A DNA stretch of 64,000 nt from Phallusia mammillata (Eukaryota > Chordata > Ascidiacea > Phlebobranchia > Ascidiidae), in the NCBI GenBank assembly GCA_003260075.1, contig QLIY01000002.1, positions 523,371 to 587,370 on the forward strand, given 5' to 3'. The first letter of the stretch is position 1. The number at the start of each line of letters is the position of its first letter. Under the pieces are notes generated by a model. It was not told the origin of the DNA. It saw only the letters and a program-made list of their open reading frames with translations, and ran no database searches. The position numbers and the translations under genes are program-made. Positions 32,640 to 44,612 of this stretch are shown in pieces.

Positions 32640-34269
32640 TAAATTGGTAAATATCGTATAGAATATATAAAATGGAAGTATATCAGGAAGCCACTTTTCT
32701 AGTAGTAAAGGTGTAGCTGCAGCGCGTCTACCATCCCTCCACTAATTGTACCCTTAACTTTGTCGTGCTTTACGTTTTGCAGCTATTTCCGGCCTGGTTG
32801 ATATTTTAGCACAATTGTGCCACTACGATTTTGCCCGGCGAAATAAACTCAACTATAATCAACCAGAATTGTATGCAGGACCAAAGTGCAAGCCCGGTCC
32901 TTGCAACTTTGCTAAGGCGAGCAACATCAGCATCTGTTATCCATTTGCCTTTTGACCAAAAAAATATGATTTGGGCAATATACCAAAATTTACCTCATGT
33001 CATGCTTGCTTACATTAACCTTGCTGCTTAGTATTTCAATAAAGTTCAAATTTGTTTGCAGAGGAAACTGATGACAATGGAGACCAAATATGGAGGTGTA
33101 AAATGTGCAATAAGTTATTTCGAAAGCTTTCCTACTTGAAATATGTTCACATTCGACTTCATAATGGAAATCGACCATTTGCTTGCAATTTATGTGGAAA
33201 GCAATTTGCTACAAAAGGCAATCTACTTCAACATCACAAAGTTCATCTTGCAAAGTAAAGCGTACATTGTTACGTTTACATCTCTTGTAAAGAAGTAATT
33301 AGTATTTAACAAAAAACTTTTGCAAATTGTATAAATAGTTGTTAAAATTTAAAGTAAAATTCCGAACTGTTACAGCTAAATTAGCCTTTCCAACTAACCT
33401 AAACTGCTGAAACTAAAGCAAAGTAAGAAATTGAAAGTATTGGACTCCCATATATTTTTTTTAGATCTGACCAATTAAAATGGGGACAAATCCTAAAAAT
33501 GAAAAAGCAGCCCACCATGTATTCAACATGTTTACCCAAGTAACCTAAGTAATTTTTTCTGCAGAAATGGGATTCTTCCACACAAGTGTAAACATTGCAA
33601 AAGGGCATTTGCATTAAAAGGAAATTGTCAGAAGCATGAGAAGACGCATACTAAACCATACCGCTGTGAATATTGTCCACGCACATTTGCTTTAAAGTAA
33701 GTTTTACATCATCAGGCAATGTGTAGTATCTGAAACTAAAACATACAAAATAAACCAGACCTGTACTGTTCAGAATTCAGACATGATTCGTCATTTATAT
33801 ATGTAGGAAAGAAAAAATGTCGCATAACCCCCCCCCCTAAACCAGACCTGTACTGTTCAGAATTCAGACATGATTCGTCATTTATGTAGGAAAGAAAAAA
33901 TGTCGCATATTGATATGCTCTTTTTTAACACTTTTTTCTGTACTTCGCTCCAGCCAAAATGTCATACTTTGCTCCAGCCAATATGTTAGTAACCTTGTCA
34001 GTAAATAGCTAGGTTGAATCTGACAAAGTTTACAGGTTTCAAGAAGTGCATAAATTTTTAGATGTAACTAGCAAATAGATACTTGTGTCAAATAATACAT
34101 TCAATACTTTTGTGACAGGAATGATTGTGTGCAGCACCATCAGAAACATCACGCAGGCAGTGACACAACCACTCTTGGTCTCAAGTGCGAGAAGTGTTTA
34201 AGTCTGTTTCCTCAGCGCTTTGGCAAAGAATACATGAATCACCATTGTCCCCATCCAAAGCTTAGCTAA
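30447..34269 (+). CDS. BTB/POZ domain C2H2 zinc-finger protein
   Basis: Probable DNA-binding transcription regulator of the BTB-ZF class. Exons: 30447-30501, 30698-30918, 30984-31117, 31338-31777, 33062-33254, 33565-33696, 34119-34269; phases agree, giving 441 residues. Seen: BTB/POZ about residues 20-125 ([35 protein letters not shown]), a serine/proline-rich linker with four imperfect [12 protein letters not shown] repeats, then C2H2 fingers beginning [24 protein letters not shown] and CEYCPRTF, and a final CEKCLSLF finger with atypical spacing ending CPHPKLS. The start ATG follows ATCATC and opens the BTB helix. Introns carry an hAT insertion, a C47 run and two duplication seams. I cannot assign an orthologue. 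Confidence 0.92.
31737..31898. repeat. Direct duplication with C11 spacer over a coding exon end
   Basis: GTTAGTTCAACCCCTGTTTC and the following donor occur at 31737-31810 and again at 31822-31898, joined by C at 31811-31821. The first copy is the true exon end of the BTB gene; the second is a stray exon end plus donor within the intron. Confidence 0.85.
32020..32480. mobile_element. Non-autonomous hAT element (461 bp)
   Basis: CAGTGTGGTGCAACTGCAGG and ATGTTGGACCACACTG termini are flanked by perfect 8-base duplications CTCTATGA (32012-32019 and 32481-32488). It lies in a BTB gene intron. Confidence 0.92.
32592..32638. repeat. C47 homopolymer, probable sized gap placeholder
   Basis: A pure C run in a BTB gene intron with no duplicated flank. 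It is interpreted like the run at 5808. Confidence 0.75.
33751..33909. repeat. Direct duplication with C10 spacer
   Basis: TAAACCAGACCTGTACTGTT starts both copies (33751-33827 and 33838-33909), joined by C at 33828-33837. The copies differ by a short TA-repeat indel. Intron of the BTB gene. Confidence 0.85.
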
Positions 34270-34826
34270 ATGTGGGGCATTCGCGCATACTATTAATGGT
34301 CAAAATATGGTTGCATGAAAGGTGTAGATTTTACTTCCTGTCAACCACAGCTTTTTAAACTTGCCAATTTGATTATTGCACATTTTGCTGTAGGAACTGT
34401 GTTTGCACACTGTTGTGGGATATTAAATTTTAAATTTTGTCCAACTTTAATCTTAAAAGTATTCTTAATTCACTTAATTATATATTTTTTGTAACAAAAG
34501 CTGTGTCAAGTAATGTTTTATGATACTCTGTCACTTGTTGCCCTTTTCAACGATTTTAAACTGATGAAGCTTTTTACCTATATCAAATGTATAAAATCAG
34601 CAACCACACATTTTTTTGCTATGTCTGCTTACTAAAAACTTACTGGTGTGCAAATGCTTGTTTTAACGTACTATGTACTAACAGTGGCAACCCAATCATT
34701 TACTACACACATAAAATGGGCACTGATTGAATCAAACAAAGATTTCATCTGCATATAAAAAAGCTACTTCAATAGCTTAACAGCACAGGAAACACATATG
34801 AAGAAATTAAAAGCATAAAAGATAGT

Positions 34827-37300
34827 CTAATGTTGAATAATTGGTCCCATGCCTTCAGCCCCCTCTGGGGTCGGAAAATCAATGATTACTGGTTTGTTGC
34901 ATGGATTATGTCGTCGATCCACAATTGTACAGTTGATGTAATTGCATTTTCCATCTGTGGTGTATCCATATGCTGCAAAATTACCGTCGTTAGGCAAGCT
35001 TCCGTTGCACAACATTTTTAAGTGCAGTTAATATTGTCCAAAGTATAGACATGCCATGTGAATTTTAATAAAGTGCAGTAAAACTGTGGTGTACTATAAA
35101 ATGGCATTTAGTGTTTATTACAGGATCTTTCCCATAAATAGTAGGCATCTTCTGTCGATGATCACTGATTAAATAGTGAATTATCTAAGAATATTACTTG
35201 GTTTTGGTTTTACTTTTACACCCGTTGTTTGACAGACGACTGATGATGCCCTTACGGGTGAAATATATATCGTTAAATAACATTTGTTGACTGATTCTGG
35301 TTAGGAAGCGCTGTTGCTTCGTCAATTATTCTTGGTGTACTATAAGGGACTTTATAAGGGCATAGCATTTCATTAGTTTTACATGTAATATAAATTTGAA
35401 TTCAGATTAAATTTGAAGACTACTTAGTGATTGTTTGAATGCAGGCAACTGAAAATTGTTATATACTTGTTCATGTAACAAACCTTCATGGATGTGGCCG
35501 TACACATGATATTTGGGCTTGATTCTTTGTTGTACAGCATTAGTGAGATCAACATCCCCAACACACATGTCATGCGGATCCACTGTATCATTGTAACCTA
35601 TGTTACATATGAACAAAAATCACTTAAATGTGAATGGTTTCTGCTTTCACACACTCATTTCAATGAAGTCTTTCTCTAACTGGGGTTAGCAACCCCATAA
35701 GTGTTTGTCTACACGTTTGAGGGAATTGCAATGCAATTTTACCTGCATCATAAACTTTTCAATGACCCCCTTGTGACCTCGCCCCCCCCCCATGAAGTCT
35801 TTCTCTAACTGGGGTTAGCAACCCCATAAGTGTTTGTCTTTATGATTTTACGTGCATCATAAACTTTTCAATGACCCCCTTGTGACCTCAAGGTCTCTCA
35901 GAGGATAATGTAATGTACTACTTATGGTTTGCTGTGCAACAAAAAAGGGGGAGACAGCAACATTACCATTTCATAGTAAATGCAAGCAGTGACACATAGT
36001 GGCAGTCTTCATGTGATTGTAAAGAGCATGACAATTGTTTTGGCTATTTCATTAAGCTATTAAGTGTTTTAAGTTGGTATTTAGGGCAAACCTGCTGGGG
36101 GAGAGTGTGTCAATAAAATGTCTATCCCTTCTGGAATTTTGTTCCAACACTGAAGTAAAGGTTGTCCACGCCTCTCATTGAAAGCCCATCCACCAAACTC
36201 AGGATTCCTAGGGACAAAGCACAAATTTGTTCAACTAACTTATCTAGGTTATACCATTCTTTTGGTAACTTAAAAAAACAAAACTGAAGATGCATTCTTA
36301 AACTGAGATCATATAATCATTAAGCAACCACACACCATGAACAGCCATGAAGCCTTATTCCATTGACAGTAACTTCAGCGTCGTGTAGGAAAGTACAATT
36401 GGACAAAACCTTTGGCCAATCTTTACAAATGTCTTCAGGAATGACATGCAAGAACTTGAATCTGGCAAAGAAACCAAAATATATTTTTAGTGGAGCTGTC
36501 TTATAATTTCTTTGATAAAATGAACATTTGCACAATACTAGGTTTTGTTATCAAATATTGCTGTTTACAGTATATTTCAGATCACCACGAAAGCTTAGCC
36601 AATTGGTAGGAAGCTTGGCTAGTTCATAAAATTATCTGTTTATTTTTTTAGACACTTACCGGCAATAGGACCCATCTGCTTTACTCTTTCTGACATTTGC
36701 CATTATCCTTTCATCAAAGGAGAGCTCATGGTTGCCAGCAATCACAATTTTATGTTTATGAGGAAGGGTGGAAAGCCAGTCATTAAAATCCTCAACTTCC
36801 TCAAGTTTTCCCAAATCAGTGAAGTCTCCACAATGGATGAGAACATCTCCTACAAAAATGGGCGTGAAACAAACATTAAAAATTACTTTTTTATAATGCT
36901 AATACTACATTTACACTACAGAGGTTGACCAGTAAAAACAGCTTTCTTGTCATTGTTTGGGACATGGCCAGCAATAGAAAAAAATAACAAATAGAAAGAG
37001 TTGTTTACCATCTGGAACACGATGTCGCATCTGTCTGTGCAAGTTGTGAGTGTCAGAAATACAAACAAAGCGTGTGTATCCCTCTTTCTTCGGGGCATCA
37101 AGGGGAATCGGTTCAACTCTAAAAACAAAAGTTCAATCAAATTACTACTCTTAAACCGAAAATTATGTATATACTTGTCACTGTTAGAAATTGTTGCCAA
37201 ACTATGATATAACATACTTTTCACAAGGCAATTTGTCATCTCGTCGCATTTTTTCCACAAATGTTTCAGGATCATTGTGAAAAACATGTGAATAGTCCAT
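34827..37300 (-). CDS. MPPED-type metallophosphoesterase
   Basis: Calcineurin-like metallophosphoesterase of the MPPED1/MPPED2 family; known members hydrolyse phosphodiesters and have weak cyclic-nucleotide activity. Exons in transcript order: 37218-37300, 37009-37118, 36660-36849, 36336-36461, 36092-36207, 35484-35597, 34827-34972. Phases agree and give 294 residues, the length I recall for human MPPED2. Seen metal-ligand motifs: CISDTHNLH, HCGDFTD, IAGNHELSFD, LLTHSPPAGYND and HVYGHIHE, so the active site looks complete. The C-terminus KPVIIDFPTPEG matches the family end. The start ATG (37300) begins MDYSHVFHNDPETF. No signal peptide, so a cytosolic enzyme is expected. The large intron 35598-36091 holds an assembly-type duplication. 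Confidence 0.93.
35240..35263 (+). ncRNA. Hammerhead-ribozyme-core-like motif
   Basis: CTGATGA and GAAA flank GCCC...GGGT, which can pair as stem II. I could not identify a convincing stem I and cleavage site, so this is only a motif match. Confidence 0.15.
35663..35889. repeat. Direct duplication with C10 spacer in the MPPED intron
   Basis: ATGAAGTCTTTCTCTAACTG begins both copies (35663-35780 and 35792-35889), joined by C at 35782-35791. The second lacks an internal stretch of about 25-30 bases, as an indel allele would. Confidence 0.85.
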
Positions 37301-38214
37301 GTTACAATAGCAGATTACCGGCTTGGTACAGTACAGAAAATACGCAACCAGTCTACTGTTGATGCTCTCTGGTATAACACCACTTTTTCTGGGTTCTCGT
37401 GTGTCTTTTACGACTTAAGTAACACGAAAATGCACTGTAGGAACTTCTTTAGTTTTTACAAATAATTAAGGGAATTTCCCTTGTTTGCAGTTGGTTGTTT
37501 TCTGAGGGGAGTTCCCAATTTAACATCCCCGAAATAACTACGGATACGTGTGTCTTAATGGTATTCTACTTCCTTTTTCAAAAGCCTCTTATCAAACATG
37601 TTGTGGCGTAAAGAAATGTTTTTTTTTCATTTAAATACAGATACCACACAAATGCTTTACCACAAGAGAATTTAACGTATTTAGTCGATTCGTAAGCGGC
37701 ATGTTAGGGTGTTCAAACTTTGGGGTGTTAAAAAGATTGTTTTTAACACTTATGTATGTTGCCACATAGCACAGCTATGCAGATTTGTGCAGCGAATTAT
37801 GCAAAGCTTGGAAAAAAACTAATAGTACATTCATCAAAAAACAAACAGAAATCGCACGTAACGACAATAACAGACTACGAGCAATGTCCTTGACAAAAGC
37901 CAACAGACGAATTTGTCCCCCATGGTTTGTTAATAACTGGATGAATGCTGAGTTTTACAATGAAAACAAAACCTGCAAAAAATATTCTGGTTGAAAAACA
38001 AGAATCCGAGACAAAAAAGAATAAGTCGAATGATTTCTATGAATAATCAGTTACTGCGCACAGAGAGCAAAACCAATGACGTCGGACAATTTTGTTTACA
38101 TCAGCACAGAACTTTATTTATTCTGTACGATTGCAGCAGTATACATACATGTACAGGTATTTTGTAGGCGTGTAGCCTGTATATTGTAGGTCCGAACTCG
38201 TTTATGCAAGCAAA
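37301..38214. other. Spacer between divergent MPPED and LRRC8-like genes
   Basis: About 0.9 kb between two divergently transcribed starts, so it must hold both promoters. I see no clear TATA box or shared motif. Confidence 0.5.
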
Positions 38215-40504
38215 ATGGGATCGTCATGGGCTTTCAAGATTACAGCCTCTCTTATAAAACCAACACGGGAATCGCTTTTGGATTATTGTTCGTATGTTTT
38301 GATCATTATTGCCCTAATAAGCGTAGCCCGAGTTATTATCGGAAGAGATGGATTGAAACAAAATTGCTTTGACACAAACGACAGTTCATTGCACCAAAAC
38401 AAGACAGCTGTGGAAATTGTAACACAAATGGCAGTTTCATCACAAAATAAGGACAAGGAGGCTTTTCACATGACCTCTGGCTTGCAACCCCATTTTGTCG
38501 GAAACAAGCAAATAAATTCTTCTGCTACAAGTAAGAAGAACAATAGTATGTTGGATGTGGTCCCTTTGCCAACAACTCAAACAAGTGTAGTTTGCGTCAA
38601 ACATTTCCAAGCCTATTTTTCCTACTTTGTATTAGTTGAAGCCATTCTTCTACTGCTGATTGGAATTTTGTGGGTAAAGGTATGTTTTTGTGTGTGTGTT
38701 AGTTAGTGCACTGCAATAATAAACTTTAGATTTTGTTCGTTGCAGATGCCAAAAGTGCAGTCACTCATCAATGACTTCAGTAAATTATGCAATGATTGTC
38801 AAAATACATCATGGTTGTCAAGTGCTGTTGACAACTTTAATCTATTGGCAGCACCTAGCAATTCCAACCCACTCTACTCCATATTAAAAAGTGACAGTGT
38901 ATGAACTTAATGCATACATATTTGACAATTTTACTTTGGTATTGAAAATTTGTCCAACTTTTAAATTGTGTTGACAGGTTAATATGGAAGTTGAAATACT
39001 GTTGGCTACACTTTTCCAAACACACACAACATACCAAAACAAATCCGAGGCAAGGCGGCTATATGAGCGGGTGCAGGTAGATTGCATACCAACAGCCAAT
39101 CAATATCTGTAATGAGTATATCCCTGTTTAATACAGAATGTTATTTGTGTTTGTAGAAATTCTGCCAGGAAAATGATTCGTCTACTGTTCTGTGGCAGTC
39201 TTACATTAAAAAATCTGTTTACCAGTTTATTTTATGGATGATCTTTTTTGGGTTAAACATGGCCCTGTTTGTTAAAATGGAATTTTATATTGGATGCGAC
39301 CCTGCTGCTGAATTCTGTGATCATGACACATTTTTGCGGTATTTATAGTGATGCAGTATATGCTTCCATCCAGGTGGTGTTCTAAATTGTAACATTTGTA
39401 TCTTTACAGAATTTCTTGGTTTATGACCCAGTTAATCACCATAGTGTATGGAATTTTCAACTGCATTACACTGAAATGGATTAATGATAAGTCAACATGT
39501 AGTGGATCAAAGAGGTTTGACAGGCAAATATAAAAATAGTCTACAAAATTATAATACAAAAAAACATTTTTGTTTTTATTAGTGCAATGTTGTCCTCTGT
39601 ATGTGGGTGCTTTGTGTATGTCAATCCATTGACCAAAAAGGACAAGATTCAAGGTTTTATTTGCTTACCATTTGGGTATATATGCACATAAACCATACCC
39701 TTCAATATATAATATGTAATGCAATATTTTGTTGTTGTTTAGCGTGGGTAAAGAGCAGAGGCATGTGCACAATGATGTTGCCTTACTTTTTCATTTGGTA
39801 TCTTCTTCAAATGGCAAGAAACTTCCATACTTTACTATTTTTCTGTTTAATCAATGGGAAGAACAATTTAAACAAGCTGGTAAGTAAAAAAACTGTAAAA
39901 TACTATATGGAGGAAAAATCAATTTTTTTTAACTTTTACTCACATTGTTTTGGCTGTGTGATAAGACAATTTTATTTGTCCTTATTTTTTTTTGTAAAAT
40001 TATTTCAGGGTGCGAATAGAGTAATCATCATGTTGAATAGTCAATCAACTAAAATTTGCAATCATTAATCAAATTATTTTATTTCATCTAAAACTGTTAA
40101 ATAATTAGCCTTTTTTAATTCATGCAACATTGCTTTTATGGGAAGACCAAATTGTCATTGACTGCCCTAGAACTGCCTAAAGTGTGTATAAAACTGGTTT
40201 TTAATGTCAATATAAATAATCCTTGAACAATCAGTAGAATGCAGAAAAATAAATAAAATACAAAATATATTGCTATTCCCTCTCTGCCCCCACTAGTTAC
40301 ATTAGGTGTTGCTTAGTTAACATTGCATTATAAAGTTTGAATAATGCGTTTTGTTTACCAGGTGAATCTGTGCAAATACCAACTATAAGGAATGTTCAAA
40401 GTGTGTCAGTCTTGCAAAAAACTGTGTCTGTCAAACGAGCAACAAAAGACAAAGAAGCAAGTGCACCACTACTGAAATCAAACATTGACGATACAATTGT
40501 ATGA
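38215..40504 (+). CDS. LRRC8/pannexin-like four-pass channel protein without leucine-rich repeats
   Basis: Likely plasma-membrane large-pore channel subunit. Exons: 38215-38679, 38746-38898, 38978-39076, 39157-39338, 39410-39514, 39583-39675, 39743-39879, 40362-40504; all phases agree, giving 458 residues, with AATAAA at 40583. Seen: four hydrophobic segments about 25-43, 134-154, 262-278 and 302-322; first-loop cysteines C51 and C127 and second-loop C286 and C293. The stretch KPTRESLLDYCSYVLI, the cysteine before TM2, ARRLYERVQKF before TM3 and HNDVALLFHLV after TM4 resemble the LRRC8 pore domain and linker. LRRC8 proteins are about 800 residues with about 15 LRRs; here a basic tail and stop follow the linker. 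Pannexins (about 430 residues) share the topology, so a divergent pannexin is the alternative. Confidence 0.75.
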
Positions 40505-40689
40505 TCTGGTACTTTTTCTCGCGCCCTCACTTTACATATGGTACCTTCTTGCCATTTTTTTCACTTTCAAGGTGCCTTTTTTAATAAAACTAAACTAATC
40601 AAATGTCTTTTGGTTTTGTTTAGGCAGAAAATAGAATGAGTCCTAATCCATAACTACGTGAGTTAAAAATATTTTCTGGTATTTTTTGG

Positions 40690-41719
40690 CATTGTGTATT
40701 TTTAAGCAGACAACCGACACCGTACTGTTATGTGAACTGTTATATAATCGATTTTGCCGCTCGACTAAACACGAACGTTCGCATAGAAATGTTGTAATTC
40801 AATGAATTTAGCGGGTAGTTTTTACGAAATTGTTAAACCCCAAATATATTTTAACTCACTCTCAATGAGGTGATTTAGAATCTAAAACGCAAGTTTCGGT
40901 CGAACACAACTTGCATGACTTGTGGACGCTTTAAAAATTGTATCATTAAGATAAATTCTAATCGTTGACAGGAAGTCAGAAGCAGAACAACTTTTTAGCA
41001 TACCGATTTGCTTTTAACTAATTTCAGAATGTTATTGTAAATATCAATGGTTCAGTTACAGTCAAACTTCGATACTATGCCACCTTACTATTATGCCACC
41101 CTCGCTACTATACCATTTTTGATCGACACCAACTAAATTCAATAGAAAATAAATTTACTATGTCACCCCTTACCCTTGATACTATGACACATGAGAGTAC
41201 CGTATTACAGTATTAATGGTCTGGTTATGGATTGAAAATTTGGCCTTCTGACAACTTTCGGTTTGAGCTCATGATAAAACTGAGAAAACACGAAAAGCAA
41301 ATCATTGAATAAACAAACATGGTCATGTTAAGAGGTTTCACGGCTTTGCAGCGAGTTATGTAAACGCCGTTCTGTGCTTGTGTCACGGCAAAACTAACAG
41401 ATCTTGTTTGTTCTAGGCACGATCTATCCGTATTTTTGTAATAAATTAAACTGTGTACTGTAATAAATTGCAATCGTACAACACACGTGGCATTACAGTA
41501 CATTGTCATGTCACAAGGCTATGTTTAAAAACAACCCTCGCTATTATGCCACCCTCGCTACTATGCTACTTTCTCTCGGTCCCAAAGGGTGGCATAGTAT
41601 CGAAGTTTGACTGTACCAGAAAGTCGCCTGTGGCGATATCTTTCATGGACTTTGTAAAGGCTGACAGAATTGTTCCAAGAAATCTAAGAAGACGACTAAA
41701 ACCAAATTGCAGACTCTGA
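40690..41719 (+). pseudogene. Degenerate second copy of the ATAD5 promoter and first exon
   Basis: TTTTTAAGCAGACAACCGAC and many following blocks recur in the same order about 6 kb downstream at 46748-47250, immediately before and within ATAD5 exon 1. This copy is split by a MITE (41059-41613), has lost part of the coding start, and ends after the conserved ISFMDFV motif in an unrelated tail with a stop at 41717-41719. It is probably non-functional. Confidence 0.8.
41059..41613. mobile_element. Tigger/pogo-like element, copy A (555 bp)
   Basis: Perfect-looking terminal repeats CAGTCAAACTTCGATACTAT and its complement, with TA on each side, interrupt the ATAD5-like copy. Internal sequence on the minus strand includes MSSNRKLSEG, resembling the first residues of Tigger-type transposases (from memory). 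There is no full transposase. Confidence 0.85.
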
Positions 41720-42433
41720 ACGACCGACCTGCAAGGCTGAGCCTATCTGACAACTTTGAATAAAGTAAGAACATTTTCGCGGCTTGTGCATGTTACATCA
41801 ATGCCGTTACTTCGCATCTCAGCTGTTCTTTTTTTCATGGAGAAATCCAAGTTTTTTGTGATGTCTATTGCATCATTACGCTTACATTCAGTGTTTTTTT
41901 AAGGTGTTTTGGGGGACCGAAACGGTCCCCCAAATTTCTCCAGCGGTTTCCCAAAATTTGCCAGTAGCCTAATAAATAATTCGTTTAAGCAAATATGGCT
42001 ATTTTTTGGTATTTAAATGAAACACTTGCGGTCTCTTAAAACTACTTAGCGGTCACCCAAACCAAACCTTAAAAAAAACCTGCTTACATTGTTTACCTTT
42101 CTTGAAGCTAAGGCAACTCGGTCTTTTACAACCCGCGGTATCGTACGAAACATCGTAAAATCTGGCAACATTTTTGCTTTTAAACAAGCGTAATGGCGAA
42201 AAAGCAACAAAACGTGCCGAAGCTTCAACCTGTTTTGGATAATAACGTTAAAGCAAAGTGTTTCAAATGAATATTATTTAAAAAAAAAAATTGACTAACG
42301 TTGCATTCTATTTTATAGTTGGAGCTCGTGTGGTTGTACGCATTGGTGACGTAATTCATCTGACGTCATAATTTACGTCCGCCACCCTGCATTTTTGTTA
42401 AACTCGACGCCTATGCGTGAATGATTACCCTTG

Positions 42434-42434
<1 letters not shown>

Positions 42435-42486
<52 letters not shown>
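42435..42486. repeat. C52 homopolymer, probable sized gap placeholder
   Basis: A pure C run between AATGATTACCCTTGA and TAAGCCCTTCAAAGG. No flanking duplication seen. Confidence 0.75.
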
Positions 42487-42489
<3 letters not shown>

Positions 42490-42848
42490 GCCCTTCAAAG
42501 GTCTATGGCAGTACTGCTCAAATAGCGGACCGCAGCCTATATCCTGACCTTTGATGCGTTGGGTGTGGACCCTGGTCTTCTGATTACACACACTATCATT
42601 GTGAGTTAATTACTTGATCATTGCTATGTAGCGGCAGTTTCTAAACTGGGGATTTCTCAGGGAGCTGCAAAGAGCCTAAAGAATTTCCAAAATCTTAAGT
42701 GAGGTCGGATTATTTTACTGTGACGAAACAATGGTCCAATTATTCATCTACATAATTAACAAAACAGCGATTGTTTGCGCACAATTTGATCACAATTTAA
42801 GTGTTTTCGAGAAATGCCTGCGTCAAGTAGAACGTGAAATACCGAAAG

Positions 42849-43150
42849 TCAGTTTGCTTCATTGCTGTTGCTTCTACTAAATACAATTTGTCCATTGTTG
42901 CGGAGAAAGGCAGTCATAGCGCACGCGGCAAAAATTATGTAAGTTGTCCCGACAAGAATCATATTAAGCCAAAATACCGAAGTGAAATTCCCGAAAAAGT
43001 CCACCACAGAACCTGAAATGATATGAAAGAAAGTCATAAAACGGATGCAACATTGGAATAGTTGATCACTTACCTGACAAAGCACCGCTGATTAGAAGGG
43101 CAAGTCCTAGGGTAGCAAAAAACACTGTGAATGTCGTTTCACGTATGCTC
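42849..43150 (-). pseudogene. C-terminal fragment of a multi-pass transporter
   Basis: Two exon pieces on the minus strand, 43074 to about 43150 and 42849-43012, join at GT-AG sites in phase. They read APSIRETTFTVFFATLGLAL then GSVVDFFGNFTSVFWLN, a second hydrophobic helix and a polar tail with a stop. This looks like the last two helices of a major-facilitator-type transporter, which is a resemblance only. No upstream exons are visible before an hAT element at 43525, so it is probably a relic or interrupted by a gap. Confidence 0.5.
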
Positions 43151-43524
43151 GGAGCAGTATATATATTTTTTGGTTCATGTTGAAGCACCAAAGATGTGTT
43201 TTATCGAGTTGGATAAAACTCTGCTTGAGAAAATAGAAAACCTCAGCAGAGTCCTGCAGGTTTAAAAATGAAAAACAATGAGCGAATGCTGGGACAAATA
43301 TTTTTTATTTTACTTGTGGTACTTTTGAGCGTATATTATATTTTGCATGATTTATTATTTTTTTGATAAAATTTGTTTTATGACACAAATGAAATCTCTT
43401 TTTATCGACCAATCGTAGGAGCTTTTGCCTCAGCAATACGCAGTTAAACTGCAGAATACTTAACACAAAATGCAGTCACACTATGATTATGGCTGGTGGG
43501 CAAGCTGTTAAATACCCATTAAAC

Positions 43525-44122
43525 CAGGGGTGGGGAACCTTTTTTGGTTACAAAGGCCACCAAACGGTTTATCGGTACTCGTTTAGGCCGCATAGACTAT
43601 TTTCCAGGCCAAGGCCAGTGGTGTTCAAACTTTTTGACGTACAGAATGGTCGTTTTGCTATTACCTCATAGAGTTGTAGAACTTACGTCCAAGCTGATAA
43701 AATTCCTCACTACATTTCAAGTTTCAACTTTAACCACAACATTCAGGATTTATTTAACCTAGAAACTCGCTTGTTTACAAATATCAACGATCTAAGAGCA
43801 GCTTGTGACATCACAGACGAGTTTAATACATTCCATTATGCGCAAACAATTGTTATTTTGCAACGCAAGTAAGATTATAGAACCTCGGGCTTGGCAGTCC
43901 TACGGAAATCGCTTTGTGTACCACTACGGGACCATTTGACTCTAGTTTGGAAACCGCTGCCCTATAGAACTGATCAAGTTGTAATGTGGAATAAAGGTTA
44001 AAAAATACGTTTCTGCCTATTTTCAGCACCTGGTGCAGTCCGTAATATAAACATCCTCAAATATATTTTGACATCGGAGGCCGCACTTAGTGCCCTAAAA
44101 GGCCCCAGGTTCCCCAGCCCTG
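43525..44122. mobile_element. hAT element containing a second hAT element
   Basis: CAGGGGTGGGGAACC and GGTTCCCCAGCCCTG termini carry a perfect 8-base duplication CATTAAAC (43517-43524 and 44123-44130). Inside, 43616-43959 has its own termini CAGTGGTGTTCAAAC and GTTTGGAAACCGCTG, for which I found no intact target duplication. Confidence 0.9.
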
Positions 44123-44169
44123 CATTAAACAGTTGGTTTGAACAATAGCAAAACAAAATTATCGTTTGT

Positions 44170-44256
44170 TTTTGATACTGCAATGTTTTCCTCAGCATGT
44201 GGATGCTTTGTGTATGTCAATCCATTGTCCAAAATATGACACTTTCTCCCAAGGTA
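44170..44256 (+). pseudogene. Degenerate copy of an exon of the LRRC8-like gene
   Basis: TGGATGCTTTGTGTATGTCAATCCATTG matches exon 39583-39675 base for base over short blocks, but the frame ends early at TGA after VNPLSKI. Together with the ATAD5-like copy it defines a tandem duplicated block. Confidence 0.72.
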
Positions 44257-44612
44257 AATGGCTTCCTTTGAGACAAAAGGATATGAGCTATTTTAGAGAT
44301 ACTACAACGAAAGATTGATGGGGGCGTGCCATTATTAATTGTTCGAATTGTTGCTGTTGCTCAGCGAAATCTCGTGTTTGTTGTTTGAAGAACGATACCG
44401 ACTTGTTTTTATGTTCAGAATGTTTAGTGCAGTGGTTCTTAACCGGGGTTCGATCGAACCCCAGGGGTTCGACAAAGCCGAATCAGGGGTTCGACGAAGG
44501 TCTTTTTGGAGTATAATACAAATACTCGTTTTCGTCAAACTTTAGGGTCTATAGTGGCTAAAATGGCATGTCCATTTGCCAAATATCAAAACGCTGGAAG
44601 GTTGCACCAATG

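Noticed and set aside
39601..40068. 155-residue plus-strand ORF over the LRRC8-like gene
   Set aside because: It runs through introns. Splicing 39675 to 39743 uses another frame that stays open to the last exon and matches LRRC8.
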